Source: Cavia porcellus
Taxonomy: Eukaryota; Chordata; Mammalia; Rodentia; Caviidae
NCBI RefSeq assembly: GCF_034190915.1
Contig: NW_026947503.1
Location: 17,206,532-17,270,531 of the forward strand
Direction of reading: 5' to 3'
Length of the DNA stretch: 64,000 nucleotides
Part shown: positions 11,018-23,069 of the stretch, piece by piece
Numbering within the stretch: position 1 is the stretch's first letter
Layout of the letters: every line of letters begins with the position of its first letter
The notes under the pieces: generated by a model
The model's database searches: none
What the model was told of the DNA's origin: nothing
What the model saw: only the letters and a program-made list of their open reading frames with translations
Position numbers and translations under genes: made by a program

Positions 11018-12496
11018 TCTGTGTACATTACAAATTTCCCTCTGTGTTTTTTGTTTATCTTCCATTTCTTGTGTGGAATGGGTGAGAGTCCAAATGATCA
11101 GAGAGAAGGAGACTTTTGTGTGTACCTTCCCATAGTACCAAGTAACCAAGAAATACACGATGGAGTGAAACTGTCTGAGGTCTTCATTTCCTGAACGTGG
11201 CCTGCTGCCTTTTCTGTCCCACTATCATTGTCATACATTATGTGAAAGGGAATTAACAGAAAATCATGTCCTCTCAGAGACCCCATTAAATTCTTTTCAC
11301 TAGCTGAGTGCTAGATTTTGTTTTCAAATCTTCAACTGATACAATATACAAGAGTTCTCACTGTTCCAATAAAAGGAGAATAACCAATAAAAGGAGCTAC
11401 AGTATCTCACATAATTTATTAGAAATACTTATCATTCCTGCAATTGCTATTACTGTCACTGTTAATTTATTACCCTATTATTGTCACCCATTTGCTTAAC
11501 ACGGTCACTGTCAGAATGTTGCCAGAGACTTAGATGCCATCAACTCCCACTCTCCCAGGAGGAGAAAGGACTGAGGCCCACTGTCCACCCCTGTGCTCCA
11601 TGAGAACCCACGTAGACAGTGCTATGACCATGAGCCCTAAACAGATGTGGAAAACATAACCCCATTACAGGAGTAAGATAAAATGGCAATGCTTGCTATA
11701 GATAAAGGCAAAAGTTTGAACTTATATAAAACAGAAAAACTAATGTGTTTGTGGAAAAAAAAAAAAAAACTCTTGTAGAAACTGAATTTGCTCACAAGAT
11801 AAATTGAAGTTCACCTCAGACAAGGGAATTTTAAGTTATATCACCATTTGTCTCCTACTATAATTTATTCAAGTTTAAAGAGAGCAGTAACACCTTGGAA
11901 CTTGTTTTGCTCTTAGTAATCTCAGCCTCCAACAGCAATATGAAGAGTTTAGGTATTTGTAAGCAGTCTTTTGCTCTGATTTGAATTAAAATAAATTGAA
12001 AGTCAGCTAATAGATGCTGGTAACTCACAAGTTAACATTAAAAGAGAGATTAAAAACTACAAAATCAACAGTGAACATTTAACCTGGAGGGAAATAAATT
12101 TTAATATATGTTACACATTGAATTATAACATTATATAATAATTTAAGCCAAAACAATGATTCAGAGTCACTTAGAAAAGGCAAAATTATGATCAAACTTG
12201 AAAAAGACAATAAAGTGAATGGAACATTTTTGAAAAGTTTTGTATTTCTATTTTTTTAAATTGACAGTAGCTAAATATATAAAGATTTTCTGTCTAAAAA
12301 TCATGCTTTTGTCCTCTGAGAATTTAAATTTGTGTAATAGTTCTTTATCTCAAATATTGTTGTGTTTAATTATCTGAAAATTAGTACTAATAGAAATGAG
12401 GCTTTTAAAAAATCCCTATTTATAAGAATCCATTTACAATAGTGTCCAAGGTATAAGAACTTATAGATTTTATGTCAGCAATTATTCATATATAGA
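11014..12496. other. No identifiable feature
   Basis: Unique or very old DNA, with a 14-16 nt A run near 11,756-11,770. No exon, repeat family or motif cluster supported. Confidence 0.45.
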
Positions 12497-12935
12497 GATT
12501 CAAACCCCTAGTGTGACAGTACATAAAGGTGGGACAGAGACGTAATTATATCAGGAGGGTAGAACCCTCATAAATGATATTAGTGACTCTATAGAACAGA
12601 CTCCAGAGTTTTCTTGCCTTCTCTCAGGCTTGAAAGATACAATGAATGGGCTGGGGATTTAGCTCAGCGGCATAAGTGCCTGCCTTGCAAGCAGGCGGTC
12701 GTGAGTTCAATCCCTGGTACCGATAAAAATGAAAAAAAAAAAAAAATGAAAAAAAAAAAAAAAAAAAAAAAAAAGAAAGATACAATGAAAGCGAGAAACA
12801 TCCCTCACCAAAAATCAAATCATGCTAGCAACCTGATTTCAAAATCCCAACACCCAGACCGGTGAGAAATAAATTTCTTCTGTTTATGACCATCCAGAGA
12901 ATACTACTTTGTTATAGCAGTTTGATTCATGACAT
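12497..12935 (+). mobile_element. MLT1/MST-type MaLR LTR, split by an ID SINE
   Basis: The 3' part is characteristic of this class: GAGAAATAAATTTCTTCTG, a CCATCCAGAGAATACTACTT block and TTTGTTATAGCAG near the end. The 5' part (GGTGGGACAGAGACGTAATT, CTCATAAATGATATTAG) aligns loosely. The AATAAA is the LTR poly(A) signal. An ID inserted at 12,648 with duplication of 15 bp of this LTR. Confidence 0.7.
12648..12774 (+). mobile_element. ID SINE, young
   Basis: GGGCTGGGGATTTAGCTCAG start, A box and B box (GAGTTCAATCC), the ACCGATAAAAATG signature, then two A runs separated by TG. A perfect 15-bp target duplication GAAAGATACAATGAA lies at 12,632-12,646 and 12,775-12,789. The poly-Lys and poly-Phe frames here are artefacts of the tail. 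Confidence 0.95.
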
Positions 12936-13649
12936 GCAGTGTTTACAAATCAACTATTTCAATAAGATATGTGTCATCATTTTTTCCTAATGAAGCAAAA
13001 TCCTCACATTTACATTTGTAGAAAAGAAAATATTTATTCAATGTGATCACAAATAAAGCTGAACCTCCTTGATGTAAATTTTGGGACAGATTATAAGGTT
13101 AACTTATGCATTTTACAGACAGAAATAGGTCAGTTTTGACATGGAATATAAAAAATTTATCACACACAGACTACCCAAAAATTTTTCTTAAATTTTGATT
13201 TTCCCAAAAATTATGAACAAGCCAGAATTCAAATGTGATCAACAGGAATATACACCAAAATATAGGGAAAAATTCTTTGGATTTCCCAAGGTCAGTGTTA
13301 CAATTTTTCTTTGTTTTCATTTATTTTAACAAATATTCTCTTAGTACGACCCTGTAACATGGACTGTGTGGGTCATGTTTCTGTACCAGACAGCAGGACA
13401 CACATGACCACTAACCACCCAAAGATGTAAAATTTCTGGCCATTCCAAGGGCACTGATTTTGCAAAGGTTCTAATTCCTGAAGCATAAAGCATATCATAA
13501 TAAAAAATTTCGGGGATTCTCTGCAAGTCTACAATCACTTGACTTGTGATCCAGAAAAATGGAAATGATAAATCACATAAATCAACTTGTAGGGCAACAC
13601 CTTAGCCATCTTCTCAGGCTTCCAAAGTTTTCCAATATTATTTCTTCTT
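12936..13649. other. No identifiable feature
   Basis: AT-rich sequence with no supported gene or repeat. The antisense 65-codon frame at 13,341-13,538 has no family signature. Confidence 0.45.
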
Positions 13650-13960
13650 CCTACACAGTACTGTGCCTTGTTTCTGCCTGGCAAGCCTGGCTAATCCTTC
13701 AAGGCCTAAATCAATTGTCATTTGCTGCTTTTTCTTCGCATGTCTCCCTGAAAGTCTAAACTAGAATTACCCCCCTTATAATATGCCTCCATATAGCATT
13801 CCATGCATTCCTCTACTGAAGCACAGGTTACAGTTATTGATTGTCAGTTTGTATTCCATCTGAGTTCAGGGAAGCTAGAGATAGTACCTTATTCATTTCA
13901 TGTAGTTCACAAAAGTTCCTCAATAATATTGAACCAATTTGTTGTAATATATCATGAGGA
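13650..13960 (+). mobile_element. L2 LINE 3' fragment
   Basis: Recalls the L2 3' end in order: CTGCCTGGCAAGCCTGGCTA, ATCCTTCAAGGCCTAAATCAA, TCTCCCTGAAAG, then TGAGTTCAGGGAAGCTAGAG and TAGTACCTTATTCATTTCATG, which correspond to 'gagggcagggactgtgtcttattcat' in L2. Old and diverged. Confidence 0.6.
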
Positions 13961-13984
13961 TCTACTCAAACAAGAAAATCAAAT

Positions 13985-14330
13985 GTCTTTTCCTCACTGT
14001 GGTCAAAATGCTTGATACACCTTAAAGGAGAACGATTTATTTGGTTCACAGTTTTAGAAGGTTTAATCCATAGTTCACTGGGTATAAGTAGAGATAGGAT
14101 GGCAGATGAGCATGATGGAGAAAAGCTGCTCAATTCATGGCCAGGAAGCAGAGTTAGGAAAGAGCCAGAGAAAAAGAGTCCAGTAATCAAATGTGGTCCC
14201 AAAGTCAAGGCTCCAAGATCTACCATGCCAGACCCAGAAGTATCCTTCCCTAAACTCCTAGGTGTCTCTCTATCCAATCAGGGTAATAGGATTAGCCGTC
14301 ACAGCAGCAATGTGTTTTAAAAGAGCTGAG
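13985..14330 (-). mobile_element. MaLR-type LTR, antisense, diverged
   Basis: Begins CTTTTCCTCACTGTGGTCAAAATGCTTGATACACC, the complement of a MaLR 3' end, followed by TTATTTGGTTCACAG, AAGGTTTAATCCATAG and GATGGCAGATGAGCATGATG. The two overlapping frames of about 100 codons on opposite strands sit inside it and are shadows. Confidence 0.6.
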
Positions 14331-16256
14331 TAGCACCAATATCTTAGCAGAGCAGTAAGCAACGCTCTGCTAGTGTGGTCCTCTATCAGCATCCAAGGAC
14401 TAAATAAAGCTGCTTTGAACATAGCGTGGGTGCAGGAGGAAATGGTACCACAGAAACCTCCAATGTGTCAGGGATGTGATTCTGATGAGTTGCTAGGCAC
14501 TGTTTATGCCGAGGGACAGAGAAGTTCTCATCCCTGGATTTAAGACAATGCTGGGTCCACATAGCAGGAATCTGGTGGAGAAGAGTTGATCTAAAGTCCT
14601 GTTGTGCCATAGTTGAGTGATTAGTATAAAAAAACAAATGCATTCCACAGTTACAAATAATTGGATTTTTATAAAAGCCATTTCAAATTCTCATTGTGTC
14701 ATTTAGTTTATAAAAGATAAGAGACAAGTAATTTACTTCTCAAAAACTCATATTCTCCCTTAACATGCCCATTTTCTTAGATAATATTGTTGATAATTAA
14801 GCTGTTTAATGAATATGAATACTGTTCATTCATGCACATACTAGAAGTACCATCAATGTTCTTGGATCTGAAGAAATTGGTAAGTTCAAGAATCTTGTTT
14901 GTTGTATGTTTGTTTGCTATTAATGCCATTGTACAAAGACTTGTTAAACAGAGAAACCAGAGATCTAAAAAAGGATTTCACCATGTTTCCAGATACTGTA
15001 AAGTAACCTCCATCCATTTATATGCTGACAAGATGACATCTCCTCTGAAAGCCAGGTAACATGGTCACAGAACCAATGACGAAGCTATGGCATTCTAAAA
15101 GGTGACCTAGCCCTAATTAACTGACACTAACTATTCCTTCCTTTTAAATATGGTGGAATTTAAAAAAAGAAATCCTGAGAGCTTTGCGTTTGTCTACTAT
15201 TAACTGTGCCCAACATTTTGCAATAATGCGATGTTCTGCCCTTGTCCGTTTTTTTCTCTTTGCTGTTAGAAATCCTCCTGAAACATGTTAGTGAGTTCCT
15301 CTTCCCACCTCAGCACATGCTGTCCAGAAAATACAATTGAATCCTGCAATGATGAGTGAGTACCTTGGACTGCTCTGGGGGATCATTTGGGGTTTCCAGG
15401 ATCACAGTACAGTATTGTAGCTGTAAATAGAAAAAACAAAGGAGATTGCTCTCTGCCTATTTCACCCAGGTTAAACCTTGAAAGTCATTCTTCTGCAAAA
15501 TATTCTTTATGCGGCTTATTTTTGTGAATTTCCACTTTATTAAAATTAAGCACAGAAAGAACATGATCTTATTTAAATGAGGTCTTATTGGATTCCAGTA
15601 ATGAGGTCATAATGTAGCTTATTTAGGAATAGTAGTTTTTGTATAGAAATACAGGGAATGTTCTTCAAATATAACCCTGGATTCCTTATCAGAGGAGAAT
15701 ATTTCATGAAAACATTTCCTGTGAACTATTATGAAGGTGGAAACACTTAGGGAATTGCTGGAGAGTTTTGATGAGCTTCTTTATTACATGAATTGACAAA
15801 TGCCTGTGTCTTTCATAAGGTGCAGGCTTCTTATCCTTGTTTCCTGAAAATCTTTGATTTAGAATATGAAGCTGCCCAGCCCTGCTTCCTTTATCTCAGC
15901 CTATTGTCTGCTGAGTGTGACTTGATAATTGGAAAGCCCTTGATATTTAATGATTACTCTAATGCCTTCATGTGCTTCACACAGCTCCTCTGAGCCACAC
16001 AGCAGTCCAGAAAGCATTAAATATAAGCAGCAGGGCTATTTTAATGGAAATGCTTTGCTACACTGTCTTTGTAATGTGAACACATTTTTGCTTGAAAAAC
16101 TAGGCAGTTCAGTAGTGTTGCACTTGCTGCCAAATGAGTCTAGCATGCATAATATCTTTATGGGATGGAAGGACAAGGTACAGGTGCTCCAATTGGTAAA
16201 TAAAAGCCCAAAGTCTCTGCTGTAATGTTAGGTAACTACCAACAAATATCCATCAT
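14331..16256. other. Repeat-poor region; candidate conserved non-coding DNA
   Basis: No transposon was recognised. From about 15,480 to 16,240 the sequence is complex, moderately AT-rich and dense in homeodomain-like cores (TAATTG, ATTTAATGATTA, TTAAAATTAAG, GATAATTGG) and E-box-like or TCF-like words. This is the usual look of conserved developmental enhancers. No coding potential is evident: frames of 91 codons or less have no motifs. Conservation cannot be measured here. Confidence 0.35.
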
Positions 16257-16278
16257 CTGTCTGTCTGTCTATCTATCA
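16257..16278. repeat. (TCTG)n(TCTA)n short microsatellite
   Basis: Several CTGT units followed by CTAT units; about 22 bp. Confidence 0.85.
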
Positions 16279-17394
16279 GCTTCACAGAGAAACTACAGGC
16301 GAACAGATTCCAAAAACCTGCTTGCTTCACTTCAGCACCACGCTTAACATTATACCCCTCAATAACTATTTAGTTTGCTGATAGCTATGATTCTCTTGAC
16401 TGAATGGCATTTAATAAGTTTGAAAGCTTTAATACAGAGATGTTTAACTAGCCTAACACAACTCACTCACATATAAATAAGGCTCAGATCTCAGCCACCA
16501 ATCCACATACCTGTAAGGTAACAGGTGGTAACTCTGTATCACTTATTAGCATCAAACAGGGTATGTCTGCGTTGTGCTTAGAATTTTATTGAATGAATGA
16601 AATTCTTTTTTCTACCTTTACTTCACTCAAGCATTATAAAGAGAACACATTTAGTTCACATTTCTGGAATAAGGGTTATTTTATTGTTGTTTTGATTTTC
16701 CCCAAGGTAGACCTGGCCTAAATTTTCCCCCAAGAGGCTCAAAGTGAGCTTACACAGAGGGAGATTATGTCTGCACTTGTACTCCCTCCCTCACAGGCGT
16801 TAGGCGCCAGGATGGCATCCTAGTTAGAGAGGTGGAAATCCGTCCCACTTTTCAGTCACTGCTCTATGACTTGATGTGTTAGCACACCCGAAGGGCTTGA
16901 AAGATCTGTCACATCATACATTTGCCCCAAAGCTTCTTTCCTTCATAAAAGCTATGTCACTTTCCACATTCCCAGAGCAACCAAAAGTAATTAGAAGTTT
17001 TTGTGTGCTATTAAAATGTTTGATTTTCCTAATATTTCCCACCTCATAAAATACCCAAAGTGGGGGAAAGTAGCATTTACTAGACTTTTAGCCCATTAAC
17101 TATGCTAAGAATAGATCATATTCAGTGCTTGTCTGAAAAACTTCTGGAGTCTGTCAGAGTACGTTACCCATAGACAGAGCATACCTTTAAGAGTTAAAGT
17201 TATCACAGCAGATAAAGACATTCTTCCTTTGATCAAGTTTTACCCACTCTTCTAGAACCTGAGTTGGCAAAGAGCTCTGTGTTTTCTGAGGAACTCTGAA
17301 AACTCACAGGGAAGTGAAATTTGCTCCTGCAGAAGTTACAATGCAAACTTGACTTATAGGATATCTTAGGGCACTACTTTTGAAAGCATCACGA
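16279..17394. other. Repeat-poor sequence, no gene seen
   Basis: No transposon or exon recognised. Similar texture to the region on its left, with AT-rich transcription-factor-like words around 16,980-17,110. Confidence 0.4.
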
Positions 17395-17580
17395 CAAACA
17401 GCAACTTTGGCATGGTTGTTTGCTTATTCTATTTGGGTCACATACCAAAACAACATACACTGAATGACTTATAAACAAGAGAACTCATTTCCACCACATA
17501 GATACCACTATGATAACAGACTAAGGAGTAGTCTGTGACACATAATGAGGATTGTGATTTTACCAGGTGACATGAATTCA
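17395..17580 (-). mobile_element. MLT1-type LTR fragment, antisense
   Basis: The block TCACATACCAAAACAACATA, then GAATGACTTATAAACAAGAGA and ACTCATTTCCACCAC, corresponds to the common antisense motif 'accaaa...gggtggcttataaacaacagaaattta' of MLT1/MST LTRs. Only a fragment is visible. Confidence 0.5.
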
Positions 17581-17935
17581 AAGAAGAATAGAAAGTGCCA
17601 AGGTATTAATAACACTTTAGAAATTATTCTTTATGGACTTTGACAAAAGGTCATTCTCCCTGAAGAGACTACTGATCCGTATTACATGACTCAGAACTCA
17701 GTTTTTGATCATTCCATAGTGTGAAAATCTTTAGTCAGAAGTTCAAGACCATGGAAATAACTAATTTCATGACTGATACATAGATGGCTACTCTTGATTG
17801 TGACTTCATCTGATGGGATAGGAGATGAGAAATCTCTTGGCTCTTTTTAATAAGGATACTAATCTCCCTTATACAGGTCATGGCCTCCCAAAGACACAAT
17901 CTCCTCATATTGTTATCTTGAAAATGAAAATGTCA

Positions 17936-18017
17936 GAATGTTAGAGTCAGGTATATTGTTCAGAGGCATAAGCACCTGCCTGGCAAGGTCATGATTCTGA
18001 GTTCAATTTCTGGTACA
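17936..18017 (+). mobile_element. Old ID SINE, degenerate
   Basis: Retains TTCAGAGGCATAAGCACCTG, CCTGGCAAGGTCATG, GAGTTCAATTTCTGGTAC and an A-rich tail. It has lost part of the anticodon arm. A 10-bp GAAAATGTCA at 17,926-17,935 and 18,018-18,027 is a likely target duplication. Confidence 0.75.
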
Positions 18018-18027
18018 AAAAGAAAAG

Positions 18028-19060
18028 GAAAATGTCAACCTAAAGATTTTTGGGAAAGACAAATATTGTAAGCATAGCATTCATAGAGTTTGAAATACTG
18101 TGCTTGGCACTGACCAGCCTGTGTTTAAAAAACTCTGCAGCTGATTACAAAGCACTAAAGTTACAGAACAGTGCTCTTTGTGAAAATGTTTTGCATCATT
18201 ATCTAGGGAAGCTGCTCATTTTTAGCTCTAGGGAAACTCTAGGGATCCTTAACTCCTTGAATGCACCTGAAGGAGAATTCAAGAAGCTATCCTCTCACAG
18301 GTGAGTTGTTCATACCATTGCCTTAAAGCGCATGGGTTGGGCATGGGAAATTAAGTTCAAAGTTTGCAAATAAGACTAACGTAAATTTCTCTTATTTTCT
18401 GTAAAACATATTAAGACACTAATACTTAAAATGAAATTTTATATTTATGCTACTCATAATTATATGTTGTGTATTCCAATAAAGAGATTTGGAAGTGAGA
18501 AAATTGAGAAAATATTTTTTTCACTTGTAAGTGACTTACTAAGAATTTCCCCCTGTGGAGTGATACAGAAATTACTTCAGTGCCATTTAATCCAGCTCAG
18601 GCATTTCCTTAGTGATAAGGTTTGAACTGTAGTCAAAGCCCATGAAGAACTTTACAGTGTGAAGAAGTCATTTGATATCTTTGAACATTTTTCTTCCTCT
18701 AATTCATTTCACCTAGTAAAATGGAACTCCTCAGATCTGTCACAAAATATTTCATAATAGTTATCATGACATACCTAAATTCTGTGAAGATTTGGGGGAA
18801 AGGAACAATTACTGTCAAATCTACACGTCCTTACATTTAAAATATAAGTCCTAGGAATGTCTTAAATAGAAAGTTTAGAACATATGCATATTTGAGGAAA
18901 AAACCGCACTCTAAATATGTAAACCGTTCATGTACCATTAGATATTTATTACAACTGACTTCAGGAAACTGTTTTGATCCTAGAAAAATGGCAGTGAATA
19001 AAGCGTAAATTTTCTGACATCACAGTTAATTTTATAGAGGAGACTAACAAAATAAGAACA
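18028..19060. other. No identifiable feature
   Basis: An 84-codon frame ends at a consensus-like splice donor CAG|GTGAGT at 18,298-18,306. It lacks a convincing acceptor and starts next to an old SINE, so I do not call an exon. Confidence 0.4.
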
Positions 19061-19501
19061 TGTCCTAGTTACTTTTCTCATTGCTTTGACAAAATACAAG
19101 ACATCCAAATTTACAGGGGAAATGTTTATTTCACTTCACAGATTGTTTTAGTTTCAATGCATAATAGGTAGGCCCAAGGCAGGGTGGCGTGACCGATGGG
19201 CATCTCAGGAAAAGCAGTAGCAGCAGCAAGCAGCTAACTACAACTGACCACTGCATCCCTCCTTGTGTCGCTTATATTCTTTCCAGGCGACACACCGTTA
19301 GGGTAGGTAGCACTCACACCCAGGTTGGGGCTTCACTTATGCAATCCAAATCATGCCAAACCAACCAGAGGACTAACTTAGTAACTACACACCCTTAATT
19401 CAACAACTGCATGCTCCAGATAGAGACACCTCTGTAAAAGCCCCACTTCTCACTGCATAAGACTTGGTGCTGGGCAGTGCATCTAGACATAACCTATAAC
19501 A
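19061..19501 (-). mobile_element. MaLR-type LTR, antisense
   Basis: Starts TGTCCTAGTTACTTTTCTCA and TTGACAAAATACAAG (complement of the MaLR 3' terminus), continues with GGCCCAAGGCAGGGTGGCGTG, and ends ATCTAGACATAACCTATAACA (complement of the LTR start). At about 440 bp it is longer than the solo copies. No clean 5-bp duplication was found. Frames on both strands are shadows. Confidence 0.75.
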
Positions 19502-20957
19502 ACACAACGAAATGGCAAGGTGATAAAAAAAAGTGAAGAAATACAAAGCAGGGTAAGGGCTAGAAAAAGAAGGACGGGGCATGCCATTAGATGAGAAAAT
19601 CATGCCAGATCCTGACATACAAATCTGATGGACTGATTCCAGAAAGATTATGAGGCTGTAGTACATTGAGAAAAGGAATGCATAAGAGATGATTCTGAGA
19701 AGCAAGTAGGGTTTCATGAGCCATGACACATACACCTATGATACATGTGAATGAAATCCATGGAGAGTTCAGGTCTTTTTCTTTTGAAGTAGGAGAAAGT
19801 ATATGTCATAGCTTACAGTCTATTACACTGCTTTAGAAAGAATTGACTATAATTTGATAAGATTGAGTCAGTTATTCTAATTGGAAACCACATTAATGAA
19901 AAGAGATAGTGGCCTGTTGAAGTTAGTAGATGTTTAGAGGTAATAAATGGTTGATTTCAAGAGAGATGTTGAGAAAGCAATGAGCTAAGCTGGTGGATAT
20001 GTTGATTGTGATTATCATGAAAATGAAAGAGCAAAAATGTAACTCTTACATTTTGATTTATACACTTAGAAGAATACTGGAAAATATCAAGAAAGTAACA
20101 TATCTGAGATAAAGCTTTTTTGGATGTAAAAGGTGCTATACTATCAGTTAATCCATTACAGGCGTTTAGTAGACACAGTGCTCTAAAAGAGACTCACCAA
20201 TAAGTCAGGAAAAGGAACATTATTCAAAAGTCGCCAGAGAAGAAGTGCCATTTAAATGGACAGGGTTGGATGTGCTCCCAAGGGAGATGCCAACAAATAA
20301 TACTGAAAAACATGGCTAGTGAACAAGAAAAACTCAGGAAAGGTTAGTGTTGTAGGGAAATTTCTACTTTAGGACAAGGAGCACTTAATAGATGAATGCC
20401 AATATAGAAAGTGCTTCAGGGTCCAGTGGCCACTGGTTATCTCTCTCTTTTTTTTTTTTTTTTCTTCTAACCTGATAAGAGTAAAGATCATCAGCGTCCT
20501 TAATACAAAAAACTACATTCTACATGAAAGAAAATGTCAGTTTTCACATTATAATGGCCTACTACATTTAAGTCCCTTGGGCAAATATCAAGACTGCATT
20601 ATAAAGGAATTATATTTACTTTACAAATGCCTCTAAATTTGTTCCAATGGAAGTCAACAATGATGTCATGATGTTTTTAACATTTTGCTTTCAACAGCTT
20701 GTTTCATGAATTCACCTGTATTTAAGAAAATCTGATAAGCATTATGTCTCTTCTAGGGGGATTCACATGGTTTAAAAGCCTTGCAGAATCAATCAAGGAA
20801 ATGAAGAACAGTACATCTTCAGGTTATATGCACCTGAGACAGATGAGAAGTACTTGTCCCTCTCCTTTTCTTTGTGATGTCCAGAGTGGGCTATTATTTT
20901 CCTGATATAGCTATCAGGCTCTTTCTCCTTCCTGCCGCTCATCACCCCATAGTACAC
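19502..20957. other. No identifiable feature except a T run
   Basis: Includes a T run of about 16 near 20,448-20,463. No other repeat or exon recognised. Confidence 0.45.
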
Positions 20958-21261
20958 TGTTATGGTTTAAATCTAATTTATCCACTAGAAGTCTTACATT
21001 CAGAGAAGAACCTTGGTGACAGTGGGAGGACCACTTGGGACATGATTGAGAAGGGTATATTTTTAATCTCAACCACTTTCTTTTCTTTCTGCTTTTTGGC
21101 TGCTATGGATTGAGAAACTTTCCTCCACTATGTTATTCTATCATGTCATTATTACCTTGATTCTGGATGACCATGAGCTGACTCACCCGAAGCTTTGAGT
21201 CAAAATAAATTCTCTTTTAAATTGCATGTGTTGTCCCTGCAACTAAGAAGTTACTAATACA
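20958..21261 (+). mobile_element. MaLR element, 5' LTR
   Basis: 304 bp from TGTTATGGTTTAAATCTAAT to ACTAATACA. Contains TGACCATGAGCTGACTCACC, GAGTCAAAATAAATTCTC (poly(A) signal) and the terminal AAGTTACTAATACA. It pairs with a 304-bp LTR in the same orientation at 22,599-22,902, with recognisable MaLR internal sequence between. Both end ACTAATACA. Confidence 0.75.
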
Positions 21262-22598
21262 AAAAAACTAGTCTATAGTTGTTCTTGTGACTATGCCTGA
21301 TAATATAAGTCATAATCTTATAGAACTAGTGTATTAGTGGAATTTTTAAATGCTTGAAAATATAGGCTGAAGGGTCCTAGAATCTTATGAGCCACACTAG
21401 TCAGAGTTTAGAAGATTAGGGTGCTGACAGGAATCCAGAATATAAAGATCAGGCTCAGGAGGTTTCAGTTGGGAACAAGGATTCTACTGGAAATTTAAAT
21501 AGAATTCATGGATGTGTGGTCTGGCAGAAAAGTTGTCTATATTTTGCACATGTCTTGAGACTTTTCAGAAGGCTGAGATTAAGGGCAGTGAACTAACTAA
21601 TCTGATGAGAAATTCTAACCCAGTGTACATGCTATGGCATATATGCCTCTAGCTACATTTAAAACAGAATCAGTATAAATGGCAAAAGTTTGCAGTGTCT
21701 CTGGAAAGAATACATTTGGAAAGATGTGAAGGAGGGTGAAGAAAAGTTTACCACTGAAAAAAAGGTATATACTTTCTTTTTACAAAGACAAGAAAGATAC
21801 GGAGGTTATCTCAGGAATCAACAAGTCTCCAGCCATCACAGGCTTAAAGATTCAAAACTGTAAATTCTACATTTGAAAAGAGAATTTCTAGGATATTTGC
21901 ATATTCAGAAGTCACCTAGCAACCCAAGTTCTGCCATCTGGTCTACCAGAGGCATCTGCAGCCATGTTGCAGGGAGACTCAGCTAATGCTCAAACCAACA
22001 ACCAACCCTGCCATCATCCAGGATACTTTTCATAAAGTATATAAAGAACATAAGAGTTATGGGGTGAAGGAGGATTCTGCTTAGATTTTAGAAGACTTTA
22101 GGAGACTAAGCAAAAATGTGTTGGCAAGGTCAGTTGGAGATGCCAGTAATGGGGACTGTCTTGGGGAGAAAGCTGCAGGCAGTGAACAGAAACAACCAAA
22201 GTGAAAGGTCAAATGGATTACAACCAGTAAGACTATAAAGATGGGGCTGCCAACCCTTTTGTAGATAGCATCTCAGCACAACCTACCTTTGTTGCTGAAT
22301 ATGCAGATAAAAGATTTAGTGTTTTCCCTGTTGGGTTTTGGTTGCTTTGATTCAGTTTCTTTCTATTCCCCTATTTCTCCCTTTTGGAAAAGGAATGTTT
22401 ACCCTGTGCCTTTGTATGGCAAAGATGTTCAACTTTCTTTTTGACTTTTACAGTGATTCATGGTCTTGAGTCTCAAAGGGACTTGAACTTGGACTGTTGA
22501 ACAGTGCTAAAATTGTTAAGATATTATTGACTGATATAGATGTTCTAATTGCATTTTTTACAATGAGGTAAATAAGGTCTTTTGGCATGAGGGCAGAA
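21262..22598 (+). mobile_element. MaLR element, internal region
   Basis: About 1.3 kb between two same-orientation LTRs, of the size and kind expected for non-autonomous MaLR internal DNA. The clearest landmark is near the 3' end: GGAATGTTTACCCTGTGCC, TATGGCAAAGATG, TTTTTACAGTGATTCATGG-like sequence, then GAACAGTGCTAAAATTGTTAAG. These match the conserved end of MaLR internal consensus as I remember it. No long reading frame, as expected for a non-coding element mobilised by ERVL proteins. Confidence 0.65.
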
Positions 22599-22902
22599 TG
22601 TTACAATTTAAAATTGGAATATTTCCCCAAAATCTCATGTTCTGATGCATGGCCTGACCAGGAGTTGTGGTGTGACACGGAGGGATGTGTTCTCATTGCT
22701 GGCCCCTCCTTTCACTATTTCCTGGCCACCATGTAGTAAACAACTTTCTTCTGTTGTTGCCATTCTGCCATCTTGCTACCACCCATAATCAGCTGGCCAA
22801 AGACTGATTGCACCGAAATGCTAAGCCAAAATAACCCTGTCCTCCTTGAAATTTCTAGTGTCATATGTTTTATGCCAGTGATGAGAAGGTGGCACTAATA
22901 CA
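22599..22902 (+). mobile_element. MaLR element, 3' LTR
   Basis: 304 bp from TGTTACAATTTAAAATTGG to ACTAATACA, equal in length to the 5' LTR. Contains TTCCCCAAAATCTCATGTTC, CCTGGCCACCATGTAG and AAGCCAAAATAACCCTG. The two LTRs have diverged clearly, so the insertion is old. The flanking pentamers (TACAC left, GGCCC right) do not match. Confidence 0.72.
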
Positions 22903-23069
22903 GGCCCTGAGAAAGGACTTGGCTAACTTGCCTGAGTGTGTTCTCCCTACCCGTAAAGTTATTATTCAGCCATTCTCTGGGTCACAACAGCTGCATCTCC
23001 TGCCATCCTGCAGAGGTACTGCCATGAGAGCTGGTGCTCTCCTGGATTCCTTATGCTTACTCTGAGAAA

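Noticed and set aside
18050..18306. 84-codon frame ending at a perfect CAG|GTGAGT donor
   Set aside because: No convincing acceptor, begins beside an old ID SINE, and single donor consensus matches arise by chance in 64 kb.
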